The position numbers and the translations under genes were made by a program. From Gammaproteobacteria bacterium (GTDB lineage: Bacteria; Pseudomonadota; Gammaproteobacteria; Xanthomonadales; Marinicellaceae), in NCBI GenBank assembly GCA_030426065.1, contig JAUHZH010000176.1, positions 1 through 5,445 of the forward strand: a stretch of DNA of 5,445 bases. Direction: 5' to 3'. The notes below the pieces were generated by a model. The model made no database searches. It saw only the letters and a program-made list of their open reading frames with translations, and had not been told where the DNA came from. The first letter of the stretch is position 1. Every line of letters starts with the position of its first letter. Positions 1-5,445 of this stretch are shown piece by piece.

Positions 1-168
1 TTTGATGCAGGGTTTGTCTCTGCGGATCTTTTGCAACAGCGGGTTTTGTGAACTGTAGGGCAATCGGGCGTCAATGACTTCGATGACCAAATCGACTTCC
101 GGAACCAGTTGCCGAATCTCTTTTTGGGCCTTGTGCATGTGGCCTGGAAACCAGTTGATGTTTGTCAT
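1..168 (-). CDS. rbgA: Ribosome biogenesis GTPase RbgA/YlqF, N-terminal 56 residues (partial)
   Basis: RbgA/YlqF is a circularly permuted GTPase that acts in the cytoplasm in late assembly of the large (50S) ribosomal subunit. Translating the complement of 168 down to 1 gives 56 residues without a stop. They contain the family's N-terminal signature INWFPGHMHKAQKEI (residues 4-18) and the following DLVIEVIDARLPYSSQNP block (residues 26-43), where DARxP followed by SSxNP is typical of the family. The permuted G motifs (NKxD, P-loop) would lie beyond the left edge, so GTPase integrity cannot be judged. The ATG at 168 is chosen because family members start a few residues before WFPGHM. The frame stays open upstream to a TAA at 442-444, but that stretch looks like structured RNA. 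No Shine-Dalgarno motif is visible before the ATG. The gene diverges from htpG. Confidence 0.93.
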   Translation of the reverse strand, partial: MTNINWFPGHMHKAQKEIRQLVPEVDLVIEVIDARLPYSSQNPLLQKIRRDKPCIK

Positions 169-196
169 GTTTGGAAAGAAATGGACAGGTGCCGCC

Positions 197-225
197 ACTA
201 TCGCATTGATGGGTGTGAAATGCAA
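197..225 (-). promoter_or_regulatory. Weak sigma-70-type promoter candidate for rbgA
   Basis: On the minus strand, TTGCAT (220-225) and GATAGT (197-202) are separated by 17 bases, each matching four of six positions of the -35 and -10 consensus. Transcription would start near 190 and give a leader of about 20 bases. The match is modest. rbgA may instead, or also, be reached by read-through of the structured RNA upstream at 291-487. Confidence 0.25.
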
Positions 226-290
226 GGGAGGGAAATGTTTCAGTTTTGTAACACCAATGTCACAATCAGCGGTGACAATGCGCCGGCAGG

Positions 291-330
291 AAAAACACTG
301 GAGAAAGGTTGGGCAACAACCCTTCTCCAG
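291..330 (-). terminator. Terminator-like hairpin with U-run (minus strand)
   Basis: In minus-strand RNA, CUGGAGAA-G-GGUUG (330-317) pairs with CAACC-U-UUCUCCAG (311-298) around a 5-base loop, giving 14 pairs including one G-U. The run UGUUUUU (297-291) follows directly. On the plus strand the stem has an A-C mismatch and no T-run follows, so it should act only in the minus direction. It lies about 120 bases before the rbgA start, so it would end a small RNA or attenuate transcription into rbgA. Confidence 0.55.
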
Positions 331-487
331 AAGCGTGCGGGTAAGCACTTCACCTGTTTCTTCAGTCCGGCACCCACATGACACGGTTATCATGCCATTT
401 GGGTGCCGTACTGAATGTTCCAGGTTATGGTCTCTTGGCTTTTATTGTTGCTATGCCAAGTTGAAATCGAAGGGTTGTTCGATTTCG
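291..487 (-). ncRNA. Putative structured RNA or leader RNA upstream of rbgA, unknown class
   Basis: Read as minus-strand RNA, this stretch has consecutive stem-loops. SL1 is a perfect 9-bp stem (486-478 with 471-463, loop CAACCC). SL2 is a 6-bp stem CUUGGC/GCCAAG (460-455 with 439-434). SL3 spans 425-352 with 28 pairs in blocks of 5, 6, 9 and 8, two A-G mismatches, a small internal loop and the terminal loop AUAAC. SL4 is a weaker hairpin (351-330). SL5 is the terminator-like hairpin at 330-298. SL3 has two G-U pairs and SL5 one; these would be A-C mismatches in plus-strand RNA, so the fold favours minus-strand transcription. A possible -10 box sits just before SL1. I do not recognise a known RNA family. 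It could be a free small RNA or a conditional leader for rbgA. All folding was done by eye. Confidence 0.45.
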
Positions 488-493
488 GGGTGG

Positions 494-499
494 AATATA
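494..499 (-). promoter_or_regulatory. Possible -10 box for the minus-strand structured RNA
   Basis: The minus strand reads TATATT here, preceded by TGCT. Transcription would begin near 487, directly before SL1 of the structured RNA. The -35 region is poor (a T-run), as is usual at activator-dependent promoters. The CRP-type palindrome at 549-566 would then be centred about 70-72 bases upstream of the start, a spacing compatible with class I activation. The call is weak on sequence alone. Confidence 0.3.
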
Positions 500-548
500 A
501 GCATTTCTTCATAAAAAAAACCATGCCATAAGTCACGGTCAAAGTGTT

Positions 549-566
549 CTGTGATGGCCATCACAG
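549..566. promoter_or_regulatory. CRP-type operator, perfect 18-bp palindrome
   Basis: CTGTGATGGCCATCACAG is a perfect palindrome and contains TGTGA-N6-TCACA, the full consensus of the CRP/Vfr/Clp group of cAMP-type regulators. It lies about 180 bases upstream of the predicted htpG start and about 70 bases upstream of the predicted start of the minus-strand RNA. The minus-strand transcript is therefore the likelier target, by position only. No regulator gene is in the window. Confidence 0.6.
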
Positions 567-701
567 CTGTATCTGAACGCTGTATGAACCGGATTGACCT
601 GGGCGGGTTGTCAAATAAAAAAAAATAATCCGAATCAGGCTTGATTGGCAAGATTTGTCACTTGTGCCCAATGCGGCCAATGAAAATTTCTGCACAGTTT
701 G

Positions 702-731
702 CCCTTGAAAAAGCCATTCCCAACCTTATTT
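702..731 (+). promoter_or_regulatory. Sigma-32 (heat-shock) type promoter of htpG
   Basis: CCCTTGAA (702-709) matches the -35 element of RpoH-dependent promoters. After a 14-base spacer, CCTTATTT (724-731) matches six of eight positions of the -10 consensus CCCCATNT. Transcription would start near 738-740 and leave a leader of about 20 bases before the htpG ATG. Heat-shock control of htpG by sigma-32 is established in Escherichia coli, so motif and gene agree. The leader has no recognisable Shine-Dalgarno sequence. Confidence 0.6.
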
Positions 732-759
732 TTCGGCCACTTAATCAATTATTTTAACC

Positions 760-2646
760 ATGACAAAAACAGCCGAACAATTTGAGTTTCAAGCTGAAGT
801 GAGCCAAGTTCTGGATTTGGTGATTCATTCATTGTATTCAAACAAAGAAATCTTTTTGCGAGAATTGATCTCCAATGCATCGGATGCCTGTGACAAACGC
901 CGCTTTGAATCCATCAAGGACAGCAGTTTGGGTGACGACGATTTGCACATCAAAATTGATTTTGATGCCGAAGCCAAAACCGTCACGGTCAGTGACAACG
1001 GCATTGGCATGACCCGTGATGAAGTGGTGGCCAACATCGGCACCATCGCCAACTCGGGCACCAAAAAGTACTTGGAATCGATCGCCAAAAAAGACCGCGA
1101 TGACGCCAACCTGATTGGCCAATTCGGTGTCGGTTTTTATGCCTCTTTCATCGTTGCTGATGAAGTGGAAATCAGAACAGCCGGTGTGGCAGCTGATCAA
1201 GCGGTTTCTTGGAAATCAGATGGTAAATCAGCCTACACTTTGGATGCGATCGAAAAGGATGAAGTGGGCACAGAAATCATCCTTCATTTGCGTGAAGAAG
1301 AAGGTGATTTCGCTGATAATTTCCGCCTCAAGTCATTGGTTAAAAAGTACTCAGAGCACGTGGCCTTCCCAATCAAAATGCTGGAAGTGACTTACCCTGA
1401 AAAAGACGATGATGGCAACGAAATTCCAGCCAAGACCCCTGAATATGAGGTGGTCAACGACGCCACAGCTTTGTGGAAAAAAGCGCCGAGTGACGTCAGC
1501 GATGAGGATTACCAATCCTTTTATAAGCAAATCTCGCACGATTTCCAAGACGCGGCTTTTTGGACCCACAACCACATCGAAGGCACACAAAGTTACAGCA
1601 ACCTGCTGTATGTGCCTGCCAAGTCGCCTTTTAACATGTTTCAAAACCCAGAAGATCGTGAAGGTTTGAAACTGTATGTCAAACGCGTCTTCATCATGGA
1701 TGCTTCCAAAGAGTTGTTGCCGAACTACCTGCGTTTTGTCAAAGGTGTGGTGGATTCCAATGACTTGCCTTTGAACGTGTCTCGCGAAATCTTGCAAGAC
1801 AATCCTTTGTTGCAAAAAATCCGTTCTGGTTTGGTTAAACGTGTATTGGGTTTGTTGAAGAAAAAAGCCGTGGACACCGAAGTTTATGCCACTTTCTGGG
1901 ATGAGTTTGGAGACATTTTGAAAGAAGGCGTGGTCGAAGACTTTGCCAATCGCGAAGCCGTGATGAAGTTGTTGCGTTTCTCATCAACTCACAATGAAGA
2001 CGCCACAGAAAACGTATCACTCGAAGATTACATGGGTCGCATGAGTGAATCACAAGACACCATTTATTATGTCACCGGTGAATCTTATGAAGCCGTGAAA
2101 AACTCGCCGCACTTGGAGCTGTTCAAAAAGAAAGGCGTCGAAGTGTTGTTGATGCACAACCGCATCGATGAGTGGATCATGAGTCACGTCACGGAATTCG
2201 ATGGCAAGAAATTCCAATCGGTGGCGAAAGGCAAGTTGGATTTGGGTGATGAAAAAGAAGAGACACCTGAAACCACTGAAGAAGCGAAAAGCTTTTTGAG
2301 CCAAGTCAAAGAAAACTTGAAAGACCAGGTCAGCGACGTGACCGCATCGAGCCGATTGGTCGATTCTGCCAGTTGTTTGGTGATGGATGAAAACGCCATG
2401 GCCATACACATGCAAAAATTGATGGAGCAGGCGGGTCAAGCCATGCCCGGTCAGTTGCCGGCGTTGGAAATCAATTTGGACCACCCTTTGGTGAAGCACA
2501 TTGAAACTGTGACCGACGAAGACCGTTTTGCGCAATGGTCGGACCTGTTGTACCAACAAGCTTTGTTGGCAGAAGGTGGTCAACTGAAAAATCCAGCACA
2601 ATACGTTCATCAGCTGAACCAATTGATGCTTGAAATCATGAAGTGA
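760..2646 (+). CDS. htpG: Molecular chaperone HtpG (bacterial Hsp90)
   Basis: HtpG is the cytosolic, ATP-driven, homodimeric Hsp90 chaperone that remodels client proteins together with the DnaK system. The 628-residue product is full length (E. coli HtpG has 624). The N-terminal GHKL ATPase domain shows RELISNASDA (E35 as the catalytic base, N39 for Mg-ATP), DNGIGM (D79 for adenine binding), GTIANSGT (94-101) and the lid motif GQFGVGFYASF (120-130). The middle domain carries LNVSREILQ (338-346), with R342 as the arginine that contacts the ATP gamma-phosphate. The C-terminal dimerisation domain ends in a helix rich in Leu and Gln. The start at 760 fits the family's N-terminus, although the 15 bases before it are AT-rich with no Shine-Dalgarno motif. 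It has its own promoter and terminator, so it is probably monocistronic. No frameshift or missing key residue is seen. Confidence 0.98.
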   Translation: MTKTAEQFEFQAEVSQVLDLVIHSLYSNKEIFLRELISNASDACDKRRFESIKDSSLGDDDLHIKIDFDAEAKTVTVSDNGIGMTRDEVVANIGTIANSGTKKYLESIAKKDRDDANLIGQFGVGFYASFIVADEVEIRTAGVAADQAVSWKSDGKSAYTLDAIEKDEVGTEIILHLREEEGDFADNFRLKSLVKKYSEHVAFPIKMLEVTYPEKDDDGNEIPAKTPEYEVVNDATALWKKAPSDVSDEDYQSFYKQISHDFQDAAFWTHNHIEGTQSYSNLLYVPAKSPFNMFQNPEDREGLKLYVKRVFIMDASKELLPNYLRFVKGVVDSNDLPLNVSREILQDNPLLQKIRSGLVKRVLGLLKKKAVDTEVYATFWDEFGDILKEGVVEDFANREAVMKLLRFSSTHNEDATENVSLEDYMGRMSESQDTIYYVTGESYEAVKNSPHLELFKKKGVEVLLMHNRIDEWIMSHVTEFDGKKFQSVAKGKLDLGDEKEETPETTEEAKSFLSQVKENLKDQVSDVTASSRLVDSASCLVMDENAMAIHMQKLMEQAGQAMPGQLPALEINLDHPLVKHIETVTDEDRFAQWSDLLYQQALLAEGGQLKNPAQYVHQLNQLMLEIMK

Positions 2647-2670
2647 TGTGAGTCACTCCATGAACTGATC

Positions 2671-2695
2671 AAGGCGTCTTCGGACGCCTTTTTTT
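2671..2695 (+). terminator. Intrinsic terminator of htpG
   Basis: The perfect 8-bp stem AAGGCGTC/GACGCCTT (2671-2678 and 2683-2690) encloses a TTCG loop closed by C-G, the especially stable UUCG tetraloop. The stem's own two Ts run into five more (2691-2695). It starts 24 bases after the htpG stop and separates htpG from the downstream gene pair. Confidence 0.92.
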
Positions 2696-2874
2696 GTGCA
2701 TGGATTTTATTGGACGTGTCATTTTTTTAGGGTGATTTTGACACAAGCTGAGAGATTGGTGATTTGCTCTGCACTTATTAATGCTACCTCACAATTCATA
2801 GCACTTTTGATCGCCTGGAATAAAACACGCCATTTCAGTTCAAAGCTGCCATAGGTTGTGCTTGTAACCATTCA

Positions 2875-2904
2875 TGTGGCGGCTTAATGAGTGAAGTCGC
2901 CATA
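2875..2904 (+). promoter_or_regulatory. Stem-loop in the 5' leader of the cytochrome/LodA-like pair
   Basis: TGTGGCGGCTT (2875-2885) pairs with AAGTCGCCATA (2894-2904) around the loop AATGAGTG, giving 11 pairs including two G-U in plus-strand RNA. It ends 17 bases before the ribosome binding site of the gene at 2933. No T-run follows directly, so it does not look like a terminator. A role in translation or message stability is possible but not shown. Confidence 0.35.
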
Positions 2905-2921
2905 ACTTGAAATCACTTTTT

Positions 2922-2926
2922 AGGGG
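2922..2926 (+). promoter_or_regulatory. Ribosome binding site of the haem c protein gene
   Basis: AGGGG lies six bases before the ATG at 2933 and supports that start. It contrasts with htpG and rbgA, which have no visible Shine-Dalgarno motif. Confidence 0.7.
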
Positions 2927-2932
2927 AAAGTT

Positions 2933-4399
2933 ATGAGTCGATCCATACTTTATGCCGCAATCATTGTGGCCTTACTCACCGCCGTTGCTGTCAGTTATTG
3001 GTACCTCCAGCCAGAGCCAGCGACACCAGTTAAAACAGAGCAAAACCTCACCAAACAACCACCACCGGCCACCAAAAAGTCTGCCAGCCAGGAATCAACG
3101 ACCGTGGAGCCAGCCGTGGCACCCAAAACTGTGGCGGCATCCAGCAGTTGCACGGCCGATCCGAGTTGGTTTCCACACAGCCAAACACAAAGAACCAACG
3201 ACGCGGCTTTTGTCAGTTCCAGTAATTGTGTTTTTCATCAATGGGCCTGGCAGAACTTCCTTTGGTTGACCCAAGAGGTCAATGGCCAGCCCCGGTTTTT
3301 AAGCTTTACAAGCCCAGAATCCTTGTTGGGCATGGATGCGGAAGGCCTGATGCCGCGCACCTTGAAAAGTGACGCCGCCACGCCGTTTGATGAATTCTTG
3401 CAAGCCGGCACCGACGGCATTTTTGTCGGTCACAACAACCGGGCTGTTTATTATTCGCAGTACCTGGATGACACCTTTGTCACGTTCATTGAAAAAAACA
3501 ACTTAACTGATCCAGCGGCTTTGCGTTCGTTGGTGACGTCTGATCCCACCACGGAATTTCCCATCATTGGCACCGCTGGCGCGATGGAGTTGAAAGCATC
3601 GTGGTTGATTGTTGAGCCTGGTTTTGACACCACGGGCATGTTCACAACGCAAACACAAATTGCCCAGTTGAAAAATGGCAGCTCGGGCATCGTCATTGAC
3701 CCATCGAGCACCGAAACGGTGACCGTGGCGTTGGTGGGATTCCACATCGCTGGCATCGTCGAAGGGCATCCAGAAATGATTTGGGCCACTTTTGAACACA
3801 AAAACAACGCGCCCAATGTGCCACCAGGATTGGGTTTAGAGGAACCGGTATCGGATCAAGACTTCACGTTTTACACAGCCAACACCACACTGGCTGATTG
3901 CAACATCAATTACGCATCCAGCGACCAAATTAAATTGGATGAAAGCCAACAAACCTTGACGCCAATCACCCAGGCCTGTCGCCAATACCAGTTTGGCAAC
4001 CAGCCAGGGGTCAACTCAAGCAATGACCAACACATCGACAGTTTGAATGCTTCAGTGCAGGCTGCTTTGGATGAGGATGATGTGTGGAAAAATTACCACG
4101 AAGTGGGCGCCATTTGGATGAACAAAATCGATGGTTTGCAACCGGGCATGTCGTTTGCCAACGACGATGACTTGACCGGCTCGGTCAGTTTGTCGAACAG
4201 CACGATCGAAACATTCACACAAGTGGCTTCGACAGAAAACAATTGCTTCAGGTGCCACAACACCTTGCAGCAGCTGCCTCAGCAGCCCAACCTGGAACCG
4301 CTGCCGGCATCCAACCTCAACATCAGTCACGCATTGATGAACATCTATTTCTGGTCGCAATCCAACGCCCAGTCCACCAACCAACCATCAGGAGAATAA
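2933..4399 (+). CDS. Membrane-anchored or exported protein with a C-terminal haem c motif
   Basis: The 488-residue product starts with MSR and a hydrophobic segment (about residues 5-25) that could be an uncleaved anchor or a signal peptide, followed by a Pro/Thr/Lys-rich linker (27-70). The main domain (about 73-430) has distinctive blocks: CVFHQWAWQNFLWL (99-112), ELKASW (219-224) and GFHIAGIVEGHPEMIWATFE (269-288). Near the C-terminus CFRCH (438-442) is a canonical haem c site with C438, C441 and axial ligand H442; NISHAL follows with H466. Four other cysteines (C73, C99, C323, C349) could form disulfides. Haem attachment implies the domain faces the periplasm. I recall similar blocks in proteins annotated only as hypothetical or cytochrome c family, with no known function. 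Translation is probably coupled to the LodA-like gene two bases downstream, so it may be that enzyme's electron-transfer or maturation partner (inference). Confidence 0.85.
   Translation: MSRSILYAAIIVALLTAVAVSYWYLQPEPATPVKTEQNLTKQPPPATKKSASQESTTVEPAVAPKTVAASSSCTADPSWFPHSQTQRTNDAAFVSSSNCVFHQWAWQNFLWLTQEVNGQPRFLSFTSPESLLGMDAEGLMPRTLKSDAATPFDEFLQAGTDGIFVGHNNRAVYYSQYLDDTFVTFIEKNNLTDPAALRSLVTSDPTTEFPIIGTAGAMELKASWLIVEPGFDTTGMFTTQTQIAQLKNGSSGIVIDPSSTETVTVALVGFHIAGIVEGHPEMIWATFEHKNNAPNVPPGLGLEEPVSDQDFTFYTANTTLADCNINYASSDQIKLDESQQTLTPITQACRQYQFGNQPGVNSSNDQHIDSLNASVQAALDEDDVWKNYHEVGAIWMNKIDGLQPGMSFANDDDLTGSVSLSNSTIETFTQVASTENNCFRCHNTLQQLPQQPNLEPLPASNLNISHALMNIYFWSQSNAQSTNQPSGE
4390..4394 (+). promoter_or_regulatory. 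Ribosome binding site of the LodA-like gene, inside the upstream gene
   Basis: AGGAG overlaps the last codons of the haem protein gene and lies seven bases before the ATG at 4402. With stop and start only two bases apart, this arrangement points to one transcript and probable translational coupling. Confidence 0.8.
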
Positions 4400-4401
4400 T
4401 C

Positions 4402-5445
4402 ATGACCACGTATTTCAGAGTGCACCCAAGCATCAACATGGCACGCGTCGGAAGCAGCAATGATTATTACATTGCGCCTGAAACGGCAGCTGGAGATTTG
4501 TTAGACAAAGACACCGGTGCGTTTGGTGGCATCCCGATCAAAAAAGGGACCGAAAACACACCCATCGACGCCAATGACTTCAGGGACAGTGAAGACAACC
4601 CCCTCAGGCAAGCGGCACGATTTCGTCTGTTTGTCTATGAGCAGCCACAAACCCAATACCCCAGTGAAGACGGCGGCAAAGAAATCCAAATCGGTGACGT
4701 CATCGATGGCAAAACCGTGGTCGACATCATTTGGACCGTTCATTTGGCCAACAAAAAGAACAACAACTACACCATCACCGACACCATCGATGGTGTGCAC
4801 AGTGAATACGGCATCGAGTCGTATGAAAATGGCCATGTGCCACCGGTCAGGAACCCGCAATACGGGAATGATTTGAGCGACCCAACCCGGCGTGCGCAGT
4901 TGGTCATCGACGCAGGTCCCAGGGCCATTGCTTCTTCAAGCAACGGCCAATCTGTGGTGGCGTTTGATCAAAGCACCACACCGAGCTATGCCTACGAAGG
5001 GCAGATCAAAACTCAGGACAACTACCCGGTCAGTTTTCCGGATGACCACTTTGACATGTTCAACCCATTGGGCACCATCGACAGTCTGGGTGACATGACC
5101 ATTGAAACCGGCACAGGACGATTGATTGTGGCCGGTGGTTTCGGCAAAGCCAGTGGCATCAAAGACGCCAATGGCAACCCGCCCAATTTGTGTGACGCCA
5201 TTGACAACGACTCTTGGTTTGATGACACCTCAGATGGTTCAGTCAATGCCACGGTTGTCTTCGATGACGGCTCGACATCAGAAGCCATCCATGGCTGGGT
5301 GGTGTGTACCGACCCTGGTTACGCGCCTCAAACCAGGAACGTGGTGTCCACTTGGGATGACATTTACAACACCTGGGTGGAGTCATTAGGCATTTCGCCA
5401 GAAATTTTTTCCAATGGCCAATACAGCGATGATTATCAGCCGGGT
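4402..5445 (+). CDS. LodA-like CTQ-dependent amino-acid oxidase family protein, N-terminal 348 residues (partial)
   Basis: The frame is open for 348 codons and runs off the right edge, about half of a typical LodA (726 residues in Marinomonas mediterranea). Family members such as LodA (lysine epsilon-oxidase) and GoxA (glycine oxidase) use a cysteine tryptophylquinone made from their own Cys and Trp and release hydrogen peroxide. Matching blocks are RVHPSINMARVGSSNDYYIAPE (read as residues 6-15 and 16-27), RQAARFRLFVYE (69-80), DNDSWFDDTSDGSVNATV (268-285) and HGWVVCTDPGYAPQ (297-310). The cofactor Cys and Trp (Cys516 and Trp581 in LodA) would lie outside the window, so activity and substrate cannot be assigned. 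No signal peptide or membrane segment is seen. The flavoprotein maturase LodB, usually a neighbour, is not upstream; it may follow downstream. The upstream neighbour is a haem c protein. Confidence 0.88.
   Translation, partial: MTTYFRVHPSINMARVGSSNDYYIAPETAAGDLLDKDTGAFGGIPIKKGTENTPIDANDFRDSEDNPLRQAARFRLFVYEQPQTQYPSEDGGKEIQIGDVIDGKTVVDIIWTVHLANKKNNNYTITDTIDGVHSEYGIESYENGHVPPVRNPQYGNDLSDPTRRAQLVIDAGPRAIASSSNGQSVVAFDQSTTPSYAYEGQIKTQDNYPVSFPDDHFDMFNPLGTIDSLGDMTIETGTGRLIVAGGFGKASGIKDANGNPPNLCDAIDNDSWFDDTSDGSVNATVVFDDGSTSEAIHGWVVCTDPGYAPQTRNVVSTWDDIYNTWVESLGISPEIFSNGQYSDDYQPG

Larger units (their letters stand above)
2696..2932. other. Spacer before the cytochrome/LodA-like pair
   Basis: No coding region or RNA gene is evident between the htpG terminator and the next start. 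A promoter for the downstream pair is expected here, but no good one was found: the perfect TTGACA at 2738-2743 has no acceptable -10 at 16-18 bases. The distal part holds a small hairpin (GGTTG/TAACC, 2854-2869) and the stronger stem-loop at 2875-2904. Confidence 0.5.

Noticed and set aside
247..264. Dyad TGTAAC-N6-GTCACA upstream of rbgA, considered as a second CRP-type site
   Set aside because: The half-sites have the wrong spacing for CRP (eight bases between the 5-base cores) and one mismatch. It may be chance or an unknown operator; support is too thin to annotate.
169..393. In-frame N-terminal extension of rbgA (75 codons from an ATG at 393, Cys-rich)
   Set aside because: RbgA homologues begin a few residues before WFPGHM, which fits the ATG at 168. 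The extension lies partly over the long hairpin and the terminator; its Cys-rich run GCCPTFLQCFSC is largely encoded by the terminator stem and the bases after it. It has no ribosome binding site. The lack of stops over about 90 codons (441 down to 168, plus rbgA) is mildly notable, so an extension cannot be fully excluded.
74..514. 146-codon plus-strand open frame, with a shorter one at 109-381
   Set aside because: It overlaps rbgA on the opposite strand and the structured RNA region. The translation is rich in Cys, Trp, Met and Ser with no recognisable family, as expected of a shadow frame.
451..651. 66-codon minus-strand open frame beginning with TTG
   Set aside because: It needs a TTG start with no ribosome binding site and has an in-frame TGA two codons upstream. 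It also overlaps the CRP-type palindrome, SL1 of the structured RNA and a long A/T run. No family is recognisable in its translation.
2050..2622. 190-codon minus-strand open frame inside htpG, and a 154-codon one at 1351-1815
   Set aside because: Both are antisense to a full-length, well-conserved htpG and are explained by its codon composition. Neither translation resembles a known protein.
2738..2743. Perfect TTGACA as -35 of a promoter for the cytochrome/LodA-like pair
   Set aside because: No acceptable -10 hexamer lies 16-18 bases downstream, and the site is nearly 190 bases from the start codon.
4501..4876. Two 119-codon frames on opposite strands (4501-4860 minus, 4517-4876 plus)
   Set aside because: They overlap the LodA-like frame, which shows clear family motifs across the same stretch and no stop. 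They are shadow frames.

Overview
The window looks like chromosomal DNA from a free-living, probably marine, gammaproteobacterium of moderate GC content. This rests on the gammaproteobacterial character of HtpG, a perfect CRP-type palindrome, a sigma-32-like heat-shock promoter and a LodA-type quinoprotein gene, a family well known from marine bacteria. The genus cannot be fixed from the sequence; a Marinicella-like lineage is only a guess.

Layout. (1) 1-168, minus strand: the first 56 codons of the ribosome-assembly GTPase RbgA/YlqF, running off the left edge. (2) 169-759: no convincing protein gene. It holds a weak rbgA promoter candidate, a stretch at 291-487 whose minus-strand RNA would fold into up to five stem-loops ending in a terminator-like hairpin and U-run, a perfect TGTGA-N6-TCACA palindrome at 549-566, and a sigma-32-like promoter for htpG. 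(3) 760-2646, plus: htpG, the complete Hsp90 chaperone, closed by a clear intrinsic terminator with a UUCG loop. (4) 2647-2932: a 286-base spacer with a stem-loop just before the next gene. (5) 2933-4399, plus: a membrane-anchored or exported protein with one C-terminal haem c motif (CFRCH). (6) 4402-5445, plus: the N-terminal half of a LodA-like protein (cysteine tryptophylquinone amino-acid oxidase family), running off the right edge.

How the genes relate. rbgA and htpG diverge and look like separate housekeeping units; htpG is probably a single-gene heat-shock transcript. The last two genes form a tight pair: two bases separate the stop from the next ATG, and the second gene's ribosome binding site lies inside the end of the first. 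A c-type haem protein paired with a CTQ-family protein raises the possibility that electrons pass to a cytochrome instead of, or as well as, oxygen.

The two places most worth attention are the structured minus-strand RNA between htpG and rbgA, including an 11-base complementarity that could compete with its terminator, and the cytochrome/LodA-like pair.
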